A DNA stretch of 64,000 nucleotides from the NCBI RefSeq assembly GCF_045291395.1, contig NZ_CP152342.1, positions 4,960,001-5,024,000 on the forward strand, written 5' to 3'. The notes beneath the pieces are model-generated. The model did no database searches and was not told the origin of the DNA. It saw only the letters and a program-made list of their open reading frames with translations. Of the stretch, positions 35,150-47,471 are shown one piece after another. Positions within the stretch are counted from its first letter, which is position 1. Each line of letters starts with the position of its first letter. The translations under genes and the position numbers were made by a program. The stretch comes from MR-S7 sp000400995 (lineage in GTDB: Bacteria > Pseudomonadota > Gammaproteobacteria > Burkholderiales > Burkholderiaceae_C).

Positions 35150-35236
35150 AGTGAGCTGCTTGCGCTTGGCTGGCAAGGGTTTGAGGGCATTTTCGCGCTC
35201 AAGACCAATGCTGGCAAGCGCAACCAGCTATGAAAT
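35150..35236. repeat. Dispersed repeat, family A, copy 5 (double or nested)
   Basis: The rpoB-rpoC gap contains AGCTGCTTGCGCTTGGCTGG...GAGGGCATTTTCGC (inverted-orientation half) followed by CTGGCAAGCGCAACCAGCTATGAAATTT (direct-orientation half). The two facing halves could form a large hairpin between rpoB and rpoC. They look like two partial copies of family A joined tail to tail. Confidence 0.6.
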
Positions 35237-35258
35237 TTGACGAAAAGGAAAGAGTCAC

Positions 35259-39494
<4,236 letters not shown>

Positions 39495-39539
39495 GCCTGC
39501 CATGCCACCCGTGCTGCTTGCCAGTACGGGCGCCTGAAC

Positions 39540-39583
39540 GCTCCCGTTGCGCCCTACCGGCGAAGCGGGAGCTTCTTTATTTT
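39540..39583 (+). terminator. Terminator after rpoC
   Basis: GCTCCCG (39540-39546) pairs with CGGGAGC (39566-39572), followed by TTCTTTATTTT. The loop is long (19 bases), but the T-rich tail and position after rpoC support a rho-independent terminator. Confidence 0.65.
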
Positions 39584-39594
39584 GGATTCGTGAA

Positions 39595-40128
39595 ATGGTG
39601 ACCACCTGGCTCCTGCTGGCACTGCTGCTGTTCTGGGCGGTGGGCGCCTACAACCGGCTCATCCGCCTGCGTTCGGCTGCGCTGCAGGCTTTCGGCGGCC
39701 TGGACACCTATATGGTGCGGCTGATCGCGCTGATGGGCGAATACCAGGCGGCGCGCGGCGCCGTGGAGGGGCCGCGTGCGCCGGGGGCCGACACGCATGC
39801 GGCCCTGGGCGCGGCCACCACGCAGTTCGGCGCCTCGCTGGCCGTGGCGCGAGCCCGGCCGCTGGATGCCGAAGCCGCCGCCGCCCTGTCTGCGGGCGTC
39901 CACGTACTGGAGGCCGCCTGGCAGGCCGTGGTGCGCGAAGCCGCCGCTCCCGATGTGCCCGACGCCCTTGCGCCCTGGATCCGCCAGCGCGAACAACTGG
40001 CCCTGCAGAGCGCCACGGCGCTGGAGCAGTTCAACACGGCCGTGGCGCAGTACAACCAGGGCATCGCGCAGTTCCCGGCCAGCCTGCTGGCGTGGCTGTT
40101 CGGCTTCAAGAAGGCGCAACCGCTGTGA
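39595..40128 (+). CDS. LemA-family membrane-anchored protein
   Basis: The 177-residue product has one N-terminal membrane segment (TTWLLLALLLFWAVGAY), the LemA start NRLIRLRSAALQAFGGLD and a helical-bundle body. It ends in the family's typical tail (TALEQFNTAVAQYNQGIAQF, then PASLLAWLFGFKKAQPL). The function of LemA proteins is poorly defined. An upstream in-frame ATG at 39547 falls inside the rpoC terminator and is rejected. The stop TGA overlaps the GTG start of rsmB, so the two are coupled. Confidence 0.85.
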   Translation: MVTTWLLLALLLFWAVGAYNRLIRLRSAALQAFGGLDTYMVRLIALMGEYQAARGAVEGPRAPGADTHAALGAATTQFGASLAVARARPLDAEAAAALSAGVHVLEAAWQAVVREAAAPDVPDALAPWIRQREQLALQSATALEQFNTAVAQYNQGIAQFPASLLAWLFGFKKAQPL

Positions 40129-41470
40129 CCGCTTCTCCCTCTCCAACGCCAGCGCCAGCGCTGTGGGTGCTGCTCGACGCCACGGCCGCGGCCCTGCAGG
40201 CCGTGCGATCCGGCCAGTCCGGAACGGCGGCACTGGACACTGTGGATGCCGCTCTGCGCCCCGGCGTGCAGGCCCTGTTGTTCCAGGCGCTGCGCCACCT
40301 GGGCCGCGCACAGGCCCTGCGCCGAGTGCTGGCGCCGCGCCAGCCCCCGGCCCGCGTGGACGCGCTTCTGTGCACTGCGCTGGCCCTGGCCTGGAACCCG
40401 GAGCAGGCGCCCTATGCACCGTTCACGCTGGTCAGCCAAGCCGTCGAGGCCGCCAAGCGCAGCCCGGCCACCCGCGCCCAGGCCGGCTTCGTCAACGCCT
40501 GCCTGCGGCGCTTCCTGCGTGAGCGCGACGCACTGGTGGCTGCCACCGACCGCGACGAAGTGGCCCTATGGAACCACCCGGCCTGGTGGATCGCCCGCCT
40601 GCGCCGCGACCACCCCCGGCAGTGGCAGCAGATTCTGCAGGCCAACAACGCGCAGGCACCCATGGCGCTGCGTGTTTCCAAGTCAAAAAGCACTCCAGCG
40701 CAATACTGTCAAGCGCTGGCAGCTATCAATATGGAAGCTTATCCGGCCGGCGACAGCGGCGTGGTGCTGCGCCGGCCCCTGCCCGTGGCGCAACTGCCGG
40801 GCTTTGCCGACGGCGTGGTCTCCGTGCAAGACGCCGCCGCGCAGATGGCCGCGCCCTTGCTGCTCAAGGGCTGGATGCGCGCCAGCCCCTGCGCCTGCTC
40901 GACGCCTGCGCCGCGCCCGGCGGCAAGACGGCCCATCTGCTGGAGTGGGCGCAGGCCCTGGGTGCGCCCTGGCAGGTCACGGCGCTCGAAATGGACGCCG
41001 CCCGTGCCGCCCGCATCCACGACACCCTGCGCCGCCTGCGGCTGCAGGCCGACGTGCGCGTGGCCGACGCGGGCGTGCCCGCAGACTGGTGGGACGGCCA
41101 GCTGTTCGACGCCATCCTGCTCGATGCGCCCTGCACCGCCTCGGGCATCGTGCGCCGCCATCCGGACGTGCGCTGGCTGCGGCGCGAGAGCGACGTCGCC
41201 CAGCTCGCCGTGCTGCAGGCGCGGCTGCTGGGCGCGCTCTGGCCCCTGCTCAAGCCCGGCGGGCGGCTGCTCTATTGCACCTGTTCCGTGTTCCGCGCCG
41301 AGGGGCAGGAGCAGGTTCAGGCGTTTCTTGCGCACAACACCGATGCGCACCTGGCACCTTCTCCGGGCCATTTATTGCCCGCCAATCCGGACAAGGCAGG
41401 TGCGCTTGGGGACAATGCTGCGGGTGAGCACGACGGTTTCTTCTACGCACTGCTGCACAAGGCCGCCTGA
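40125..41470 (+). CDS. rsmB: 16S rRNA m5C967 methyltransferase, frameshifted as given
   Basis: SAM-dependent RNA methyltransferase. The N-terminal NusB-like domain (DATAAALQAVRSGQSGTAAL...RRFLRERDAL) runs in one frame up to KGWMRASP. The Rossmann domain (LRLLDACAAPGGKTAHLLEW, catalytic cysteines in LDAPCTASG and YCTCSVFRAEG) continues in another. One missing C in the run at 40886-40889 explains the break and gives a 448-residue protein of normal length. The GTG start at 40125 overlaps the lemA stop. Residues about 188-208 are encoded by a dispersed repeat, in frame and without net length change relative to E. coli RsmB. Confidence 0.85.
40676..40738 (+). repeat. Dispersed ~60-bp repeat, family A, copy 6 (inside rsmB)
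   Basis: Within rsmB: TTCCAAGTCAAAAAGCACTC, CAGCGCAATACTGTCAAGCG, CTGGCAGCTATCAATATGG. It encodes K-S-K-S-T-P-A-Q-Y-C-Q-A-L-A-A-I-N-M. The reading frame over GCAGCTATCAA is the same as in the proA copy. Confidence 0.7.
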
Positions 41471-42101
41471 GGGGGGCGCACGCCGGCGCCGATGGGTGCC
41501 GGCCTTGCTGCTCTGCCTGGCGGCCCTGCTGGTCTTCCTGGCGCCGCCCGTGCGGGCGCAAGTCCATGGGGACATTGCCGACATGCAGCTCGAACACACG
41601 GCCGAGGGCCTGTTCCTCACGGCCGCGCTGCCCCTGGAGCTGCCGAACCTGGTGGAGGACGCGCTCTACAAAGGCATCTCCATGTACTTCGTGACCGAGG
41701 CCGAGGTGCTGCGCCAACGCTGGTACTGGTCCGACAAGGTCGTGGCGCGTGCGGCCCGCTACCTGCGCCTGAGCTACCAGCCGCTCACGCGCCGCTGGCG
41801 GCTGGCGCAATCGTCCACGCCGTTTTCCGCCAGCGGCCTTGGCGTGTCGCTCGGGCAGAACTTCGAGGAGCTGTCCGAGGCGCTCTCGGCCATGCAGCGC
41901 ATCGCACGCTGGAAGATCGCCGACGAGGGGGTGCTCGACGACGATGCGTCCTACCTGGTGAACTTCCAGTTCCGGCTGGACATGTCGCAGCTGCCGCGCC
42001 CCATGCAGATCGGCGCCGTAGGCCGGTCCGGCTGGACGCTGCAACTCGCGCGCAGCATGCGCGCGCCTGCGCTGGAACGCACGGCGGAAGGCGCGCAATG
42101 A
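41415..42101 (+). CDS. DUF4390 exported protein
   Basis: The body matches the DUF4390 family found upstream of ntrYX in Betaproteobacteria: VHGDIADMQLEHTAEGLFLT, LPNLVEDALYKGISMYFVTE, QRWYWSDKVVARAARYLRLS and SYLVNFQFRLDMSQLPRPMQ. A signal peptide is visible (ARRRRWVPALLLCLAALLVF, cleavage near VRAQ). The start is uncertain. The ATG at 41415 gives a basic N-region and 228 residues but overlaps rsmB by 56 bases; the GTG at 41496 lies just after the rsmB stop but lacks basic residues. The stop overlaps the kinase start (ATGA). The role is probably periplasmic, possibly connected with the NtrY sensor; that is inference. Confidence 0.75.
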   Translation: MLRVSTTVSSTHCCTRPPEGGARRRRWVPALLLCLAALLVFLAPPVRAQVHGDIADMQLEHTAEGLFLTAALPLELPNLVEDALYKGISMYFVTEAEVLRQRWYWSDKVVARAARYLRLSYQPLTRRWRLAQSSTPFSASGLGVSLGQNFEELSEALSAMQRIARWKIADEGVLDDDASYLVNFQFRLDMSQLPRPMQIGAVGRSGWTLQLARSMRAPALERTAEGAQ

Positions 42102-44386
42102 ACGCAGACGAACATCGCCCCGCCGGCTCCGCGCGCAGGGCCGCCAGCCGCACCCGTGCCGTGCGCTGGGCGCTGGGTATGGGCGTGGGGTTGATGTGCG
42201 CCATCGGCCTGGTGCTGCTGTTCCTGCTCACCCAGGCCACCAACAACCGGGCCCTGTACGAGCGCAACTTCACCTGGCTGCTGGGCGTGAACGTGCTGGT
42301 GGCGCTGGTGCTGTTCACGGTGCTGGTCTGGGGCGCGGTGCGTTTGGGCGTGCGCCTCAAGCGCGGGCGCTTCGGCAGTCGTCTGCTCGTCAAGCTGGCG
42401 GGCATCTTCGGCCTGGTTGGCGTAGTGCCGGGGCTGCTGATCTATGTGGTTTCCTACCAGTTCGTGTCGCGCTCCATCGAAAGCTGGTTCGACGTGCGGG
42501 TGGAGGGCGCGCTCTCGGCGGGCGTGAGCCTGGCGCGTGTCACGCTGGACACCATCGCCGGCGACCTCGCCTCCAAGACACGCACTGCCAGCAGCCAGCT
42601 CGCCCAGGTGCCGGACGCGGCCGCGGGGCTGGTGCTCGAGCGCATGCGCGACCAGCTCGGCGCCACCGACCTCGTGCTCTGGAGCGCGTCGGGCCAGCCC
42701 CTGGCCAGCGCGGGCCAATCCCGCTTCAGCCTGAACCCCGAACGTCCTGGTATCCAGCAGTTCCGCAACGCGCGCCAGCAGCGCGCCACGTTCCAGATCG
42801 AGGGGCTGGACGACATCACCGACCCGCAGGCCGCGGACAACGCGCGGGTGCGCGCCCTGGTCGTGGTGCAAAGTCCGGGCGTGGGCCTGCTGGCCGAGCC
42901 GCGCTTCCTGCAGGCCACGCTGCCCCTGCCGCAGGCGCTGGTCGCCAACGCCATCGCCGTGCAGGAGGCCAACCGCGAATACCAGGAGCGTGCGCTGGCA
43001 CGCGGCGGCCTGCGGCGCATGTACATCGGCACGCTGACCCTGGCGCTGTTCCTGGCCGTGTTCGGCGCCGTGCTGCTTGCCGTGCTGCTGGGCCACCAGA
43101 TCGCGCGGCCGCTGCTGGTGCTGGCCGATGGCGTGCGCGAGGTCGCCGCGGGCAACCTGGCGCCGAAGGCCGCGCTGCAAAGCCGCGACGAGCTGGGCGG
43201 CCTCACGCGCTCGTTCGCGCTCATGACCCAGCAGCTGGCGGATGCACGAGCTGCCGCGCTGCAAAGCATGGGCGCACTCGACGACGCGCGCGGCCGCCTG
43301 CAGACCATCCTGGACAACCTGACGGCCGGCGTCATCGTGCTCGACGCGCAGGGCGTCATCCGCTCCTCCAACCCAGGCGCCACGCGCATCCTGCGCGCAC
43401 CGCTGGCCGCCTACGAAGGCCGCGCACTGGCGGACGTGCCGGGCCTGGCGGACTTCGCCGCAGCGGTGCAGCGGCAGTTCGACACCTTCCAGCTCGACCG
43501 TGACCAGCACAGCCTCGACCACTGGCAACACCCGTTCGAGCTGCACGGCGCGGGTGGCGGCGTCGCGGCGCAGGGCACCAGCCTCGTGGCCCGCGGCGCC
43601 GAGCTGCCCGACGACGCACGGCTGCTGGTGTTCGACGACATCTCCGAAATCGTCTCCGCCCAGCGCGCCCAGGCCTGGGGCGAGGTGGCACGCCGCCTGG
43701 CGCACGAAATCAAGAACCCGCTCACCCCCATCCAGCTCTCGGCCGAGCGCCTTGCATTCAAGCTCGACGGCAAGCTGCCCGAGGCCGAGCAGGCCATGCT
43801 CGCCAAATCCGTCAAGACCATAGTGGACCAAGTGGATGCCATGAAGCGCCTGGTCAACGAATTCCGCGATTACGCGCGCCTGCCGGCGGCGGAGTTGCAC
43901 CCGCTGGATCTCAACGCCCTGGTGGCCGACGTGCTGCAACTCTATGGCGCGGAAAATGCCACCGTGCCGGTCGAGGCGGAACTCGACCCCCAGTGCCCGT
44001 CCATCGCCGGCGACGCACAGCAACTGCGCCAAGTGGTGCACAACCTCCTGCAGAACGCGCAGGATGCCACGCAGCAGGCAGCGGAACAGGGCGGCAAGCC
44101 GCCCCGGCCTGTGCGCATCGCCACGCGCTGGAGCGGATCGTCGCAGCGCGTGCGTCTTGCCGTCTCGGATTGCGGGCAGGGATTCCCGGCGCACATCCTG
44201 CAACGCGCCTTCGAGCCCTACGTGACCACCAAGCCCCGCGGAACAGGCCTGGGCTTGGCGGTCGTCAAGAAAATCGCCGACGAGCATGGCGCCCGTATCG
44301 ACCTGGCCAATCGCATTGAAAACGGCGTGGTGATGGGCGCCCAAGTGTCGCTATCATTCGCCCCTGGGCTGGCGGTTGCGCATTGA
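42098..44386 (+). CDS. NtrY-like membrane sensor histidine kinase
   Basis: The 762-residue kinase has two early membrane segments (VRWALGMGVGLMCAIGLVLLF; LLGVNVLVALVLFTVLVWGA), another at LVKLAGIFGLVGVVPGLLIY and a periplasmic domain. The last membrane segment (LTLALFLAVFGAVLLAVLLG) leads into a HAMP domain, then a PAS domain (LQTILDNLTAGVIVLDAQGV). HisKA has H536 in RRLAHEIKNPLTPIQLSAERL, and the ATPase domain has NLLQNAQDA and GTGLGLAVVKKI. This matches NtrY of the NtrY/NtrX nitrogen and redox signalling pair. It overlaps its neighbours by four bases on each side. Confidence 0.9.
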   Translation: MNADEHRPAGSARRAASRTRAVRWALGMGVGLMCAIGLVLLFLLTQATNNRALYERNFTWLLGVNVLVALVLFTVLVWGAVRLGVRLKRGRFGSRLLVKLAGIFGLVGVVPGLLIYVVSYQFVSRSIESWFDVRVEGALSAGVSLARVTLDTIAGDLASKTRTASSQLAQVPDAAAGLVLERMRDQLGATDLVLWSASGQPLASAGQSRFSLNPERPGIQQFRNARQQRATFQIEGLDDITDPQAADNARVRALVVVQSPGVGLLAEPRFLQATLPLPQALVANAIAVQEANREYQERALARGGLRRMYIGTLTLALFLAVFGAVLLAVLLGHQIARPLLVLADGVREVAAGNLAPKAALQSRDELGGLTRSFALMTQQLADARAAALQSMGALDDARGRLQTILDNLTAGVIVLDAQGVIRSSNPGATRILRAPLAAYEGRALADVPGLADFAAAVQRQFDTFQLDRDQHSLDHWQHPFELHGAGGGVAAQGTSLVARGAELPDDARLLVFDDISEIVSAQRAQAWGEVARRLAHEIKNPLTPIQLSAERLAFKLDGKLPEAEQAMLAKSVKTIVDQVDAMKRLVNEFRDYARLPAAELHPLDLNALVADVLQLYGAENATVPVEAELDPQCPSIAGDAQQLRQVVHNLLQNAQDATQQAAEQGGKPPRPVRIATRWSGSSQRVRLAVSDCGQGFPAHILQRAFEPYVTTKPRGTGLGLAVVKKIADEHGARIDLANRIENGVVMGAQVSLSFAPGLAVAH

Positions 44387-44424
44387 CAACACCGCCGCAT
44401 AGGCAGCAAGAGCGCACTGAACAC

Positions 44425-45108
44425 ATGGCAAACATTCTGGTGGTGGACGACGAACTGGGTATCCGGGATCTGTTGTCGGAAATCCTGAACGACGAGGGAC
44501 ACAGCGTAGACCTCGCCGAGAATGCCACGCAGGCACGCAGCGCCCGCCTTGCCGGCACGTATGACCTGGTGCTGCTCGACATCTGGATGCCCGACACCGA
44601 CGGCGTGTCCCTCCTCAAGGAGTGGGCCACCGCGGGCGCGCTCACCATGCCCGTCATCATGATGAGCGGCCACGCCACCATCGACACCGCCGTCGAAGCC
44701 ACCCGCATCGGCGCGTTCTCGTTCCTCGAAAAGCCCATCACCCTGCAAAAGCTCCTCAAGGCCGTGGAGCAGGGCTTGGCGCGCAGCATGCCCAGCCCCC
44801 AGCAGGCGGCGCCAGCGCCTGTGGCTGCGTCACCTTCGGGTCCCGCCCCCGTCGGCACCGAGCCCGTGGTGCAGCCCGTAGTGGCCATGAGCGAGCCGGG
44901 ACCGCTGTCGCACCAGGGCTTCAACCTCGACCGCCCTCTTCGCGAGGCGCGCGACGGATTCGAGAAGGCCTATTTCGAATTCCACCTGGCCCGTGAAGGT
45001 GGCTCCATGACCCGCGTCGCCGAAAAGACCGGCCTGGAGCGCACGCACCTCTACCGCAAGCTGCGCCAGCTGGGCGTGGACCTGGGCCGCGGCAAGCGCA
45101 GCGGATAA
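44425..45108 (+). CDS. NtrX-like response regulator without AAA+ domain
   Basis: The 227-residue product from MANILVVDDELGIRDLLSEI has a receiver domain with D9-D10 (VVDDE), phospho-acceptor D52 (LLDIWMPDTDG), MSGHATIDTA and the Lys in EKPITL. A Pro/Ala/Val-rich linker (about 130-165) joins directly to a Fis-type HTH (MTRVAEKTGLERTHLYRKL). The sigma54-activating AAA+ domain of true NtrX is absent, so it should act like a RegA/ActR-type regulator. An in-frame TTG at 44383 overlapping the kinase stop is a weaker start candidate. Confidence 0.85.
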   Translation: MANILVVDDELGIRDLLSEILNDEGHSVDLAENATQARSARLAGTYDLVLLDIWMPDTDGVSLLKEWATAGALTMPVIMMSGHATIDTAVEATRIGAFSFLEKPITLQKLLKAVEQGLARSMPSPQQAAPAPVAASPSGPAPVGTEPVVQPVVAMSEPGPLSHQGFNLDRPLREARDGFEKAYFEFHLAREGGSMTRVAEKTGLERTHLYRKLRQLGVDLGRGKRSG

Positions 45109-45164
45109 GTCGGGTGATTTCACGAAAATTTTCGTCCTGATTTCGGATGGACTGTTTTTCAGCA

Positions 45165-45170
45165 TATAAT
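45165..45170 (+). promoter_or_regulatory. -10 box of tRNA-Phe
   Basis: TATAAT lies ten bases before tRNA-Phe. Upstream a perfect palindrome (ACGAAAATTTTCGT, about 45122-45135) may terminate the regulator transcript or bind a factor. Confidence 0.5.
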
Positions 45171-45180
45171 TTGAGGCTCT

Positions 45181-45256
45181 GGCCCGGTAGCTCAGTCGGT
45201 AGAGCAGAGGATTGAAAATCCTTGTGTCGGCGGTTCGATTCCGTCCCAGGCCACCA
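45181..45256 (+). tRNA. tRNA-Phe (anticodon GAA), integration target
   Basis: A 76-base cloverleaf with encoded CCA and anticodon GAA in ATTGAAAAT. The acceptor stem GGCCCGG / CCAGGCC contains one non-pair (position 5 C with position 68 A), and the T stem has a G-U pair. A P4-type integrase gene begins 184 bases downstream in the same direction, the standard arrangement for an element inserted at a tRNA 3' end. The 3' half may therefore be element-derived. Confidence 0.93.
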
Positions 45257-45295
45257 ATCACCTATCTGCAGACGTCCACAGGCGTCCAGCAGATG

Positions 45296-45336
45296 CAAAA
45301 ATCCCTAAGCGAATCAAGCGCTTAGGGATTTTTTTG
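45296..45336 (+). terminator. Terminator after tRNA-Phe
   Basis: AAAAATCCCTAAGCG (45295 on) pairs with CGCTTAGGGATTTTT. The hairpin ends in a run of seven Ts. The A/T-flanked symmetrical stem could work in both directions. Confidence 0.8.
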
Positions 45337-45375
45337 TCCATGCGCGTCCATGGTTGTCCATGGCAAGCCAGCCAC

Positions 45376-45436
45376 TTGTGGGGGCAACTTTGGGGGCAAC
45401 TGCTAGATTCGGGCGAGCTGCCCCCAAAAGTTGTCC
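45376..45436. repeat. GGGGGCAACT repeats in front of the integrase (att-region arms)
   Basis: GGGGGCAACT occurs twice in tandem (TGTGGGGGCAACTTTGGGGGCAACTG, about 45379-45404), followed by an inverted form GCTGCCCCCAAAAGTTGTCCCC (about 45419-45438) that reaches the integrase start codon. Such short repeats next to an attL site are typical arm-binding sites of P4-type integrases. They may also autoregulate int. Confidence 0.5.
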
Positions 45437-45439
45437 CCA

Positions 45440-46696
45440 ATGCCTCTGACAGACACTGCAATCCGTCGCGCTCTTCCTGGTCCCAAAACCCAGAAATTGA
45501 CCGATGGCCAGGGCATGTACCTGGAAGTTGCCCCCAGCGGCGGCAAGTGGTGGCGCCTGAAGTACCGGCTTGCAGGCGTAGAGAAGCGGCTCTCGCTGGG
45601 CACATACCCCGAAACGTCCTTGAAGGCTGCCCGCGAGAAGCGGGATGCGGCGAGGGCGCTGATCGTTCAGGGGATCGACCCGAGCGATGCGCGCAAGGCA
45701 TCCAAGGCGCAGGCACAGGTCACCGAAGCGGATGCAGCGCGCGAAGCCGCCGGGCTGCCACCGCAGGACAGCTTCGAGCAGATTGCGCGGGAGTGGTACG
45801 AGACCCGCCGGGAAGACTGGTCGCCGTCATACGGCCAGAAGATCATGCGCCGGCTGGAGGCAGACGTTTTCCCGTGGCTCGGTGCCCAGCCCATCATCTC
45901 CATCACCCCGCCGATGGTGCTGGCGGTACTGCGCCGCGTGGAGGGGCGCGGCGTGGTGGAGACCGCGCATCGAGCGCTGGAGAACTGCGGCCAGGTGTTC
46001 CGGTATGCCGTGGCCACGGGCCGAATCGTGAGCGACCCCGCGCGCGACCTGAAAGATGCACTGCGTCGGCCGATGGTGAAGCACTTCCCTGCCATCACAT
46101 CGCCGCAGCGCTTGGGCACGTTGCTGCGTGCGATCCACTCCTACCGTGGCACTCCCGTGGTAACCGCTGCGCTCAAGCTGCTGCCGATGTTGCTGCTGCG
46201 GCCCGGCGAGCTGCGGCAGGGCGAGTGGTCGGAGATCGATCTGGCGGGCGCCATGTGGGCAGTGCCTGCAGCACGGATGAAGCGGGAGAAGGCGGGGAAG
46301 CTGTATGGGAAGCCGCATCTGGTGCCGCTGGCGCACCAGGCCGTCGCGATCCTGGAAGAGCTGCAGCCTGTCACCGGCCGCGGCGTCATGGTGTTCCGCG
46401 GCGAGCGGACCCATGCACGGCCTATGAGCGATGCCGCCATCAACGCTGCGTTGCGTGCCATGGGGTTCAGCGCGGATGAGGTGACGGGCCACGGCTTCCG
46501 GGCGACCGCCCGCACGATGCTGGTAGAGCGCCTGGGCGTCGCGGAGACGGTGGTGGAGGCGCAGCTGGCGCACTCCGTAAAGGACAGCCTCGGCCGCGCT
46601 TACAACCGCACCGAGTTCGTCGCGGAGCGCGTGGCCATGATGCAGCGCTGGGCTGACTACCTCGACGAGCTGCGGGCGGACGTGCCTGCGCGGTGA
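45440..46696 (+). CDS. P4-type tyrosine integrase
   Basis: Site-specific recombinase of 418 residues. There is an N-terminal DUF4102 domain (LTDTAIRRALPGPKTQKLTD, LKYRLAGVEKRLSLGTYPE), a core-binding SAM-like domain and the catalytic domain with R254 (LLLRPGELR), H351-x-x-R354 (GHGFRATARTM), H378 (QLAHSV) and nucleophile Y388 (RAYNRTEF). All catalytic residues are present, so it is probably active. A TTG nine bases upstream is in frame, but the ATG at 45440 gives the typical MPLTD start. It defines the left side of the element at tRNA-Phe. Confidence 0.93.
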   Translation: MPLTDTAIRRALPGPKTQKLTDGQGMYLEVAPSGGKWWRLKYRLAGVEKRLSLGTYPETSLKAAREKRDAARALIVQGIDPSDARKASKAQAQVTEADAAREAAGLPPQDSFEQIAREWYETRREDWSPSYGQKIMRRLEADVFPWLGAQPIISITPPMVLAVLRRVEGRGVVETAHRALENCGQVFRYAVATGRIVSDPARDLKDALRRPMVKHFPAITSPQRLGTLLRAIHSYRGTPVVTAALKLLPMLLLRPGELRQGEWSEIDLAGAMWAVPAARMKREKAGKLYGKPHLVPLAHQAVAILEELQPVTGRGVMVFRGERTHARPMSDAAINAALRAMGFSADEVTGHGFRATARTMLVERLGVAETVVEAQLAHSVKDSLGRAYNRTEFVAERVAMMQRWADYLDELRADVPAR

Positions 46697-46813
46697 CCCC
46701 GGTGCCGGCTTGGCCAGGGCGCAGGCCCCGCCAGGGCTTGCCATGACCCGCTGCGACACGGGATGACCGGGTGCCACGCACCCAGGATGCACGTGGTCAG
46801 GGCGCGATGCACA

Positions 46814-47113
46814 CTAGGTGCGTGCTGCACGCTGCACGCGTGCCAGTGCGAAAAAACGCACCCCCTCTAGAACGCACCAGAACGCCCGCACAGCGAGGCC
46901 CGGTAGCCGGGTCCTCACCCTATGCACTGCTGCGCCGCCCCCTGCTGGCGGGCCTGCAGGCTCGCCCCAGGCGTACAACCACGCAACCCCGCAGCGCGCC
47001 ACCGAAGCCCCGCCTCGCCTGCTGGCTTCGTGCGTTGATTTCGCCGGGGTTGCCGTATGGGTACACCGCCAAGCCTGGCGCGGGCTTGCGGGGCGCTGCA
47101 GGGCCGCTTTCAC
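46814..47113 (-). CDS. Possible short Ash/Icd-like satellite ORF
   Basis: A 99-residue frame starting MKAALQRPASPRQAWRCTHT with a Thr/Ala/Lys segment (ATPAKSTHEASRRGGASVAR). It recalls small, poorly characterised ORFs of the Ash / Icd-like type in P4-like elements. I cannot confirm this: composition is Arg/Gly/Ala-rich, as in any shadow frame of this DNA, and no clear ribosome site is seen. Low confidence. Confidence 0.25.
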   Translation of the reverse strand: MKAALQRPASPRQAWRCTHTATPAKSTHEASRRGGASVARCGVAWLYAWGEPAGPPAGGGAAVHRVRTRLPGLAVRAFWCVLEGVRFFALARVQRAART

Positions 47114-47212
47114 TGTCGGGAATTGACGGACTTTTGAGGCGCTGGGCGGGGAGGCTCCGGAGCCTGTGACGTAACGGGAAGAACCTTTTTCGAACTAGAA
47201 ATACTTGGAATC

Positions 47213-47265
47213 AACTACCTACAAACCCACCAATGAAGACCAGTTTGTAGGCTTTGTAGGTAGTT
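47213..47265. repeat. Perfect 13-bp inverted repeat with CCTACAAA motifs
   Basis: AACTACCTACAAA (47213-47225) and TTTGTAGGTAGTT (47253-47265) are perfect inverted arms around 27 bases. The arms share the word CCTACAAA, which recurs in inverted form at 47244 and in direct form near 47372 (GCCTACAAACCCCACCA). This could be a terminator, a replication iteron cluster or a regulator site. Confidence 0.5.
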
Positions 47266-47471
47266 CTTTTCGGGTATCTCAAATTTGAATTGGTATGGGT
47301 TCCAGCAGGGTGCAGGCCGGTGTCTTGGGCAAAACACTTGCTCGCGCTTCGACGGTCGGCAAACCCTTCAAAGCCTACAAACCCCACCAGGCAGCGCGGC
47401 CGATGGCACCAAGCCAAAACGAGCGCTTGTTTTCACATGCTCGCGTTTCGTCCAAAAATAACCCCTCAAAA

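Noticed and set aside
39547..39594. Upstream start of the lemA-like gene
   Set aside because: The added residues are encoded by the rpoC terminator hairpin.
46771..47169. 132-codon plus-strand frame after the integrase
   Set aside because: Arg/Pro/Ala composition typical of a shadow, no ribosome site, no recognisable motif.
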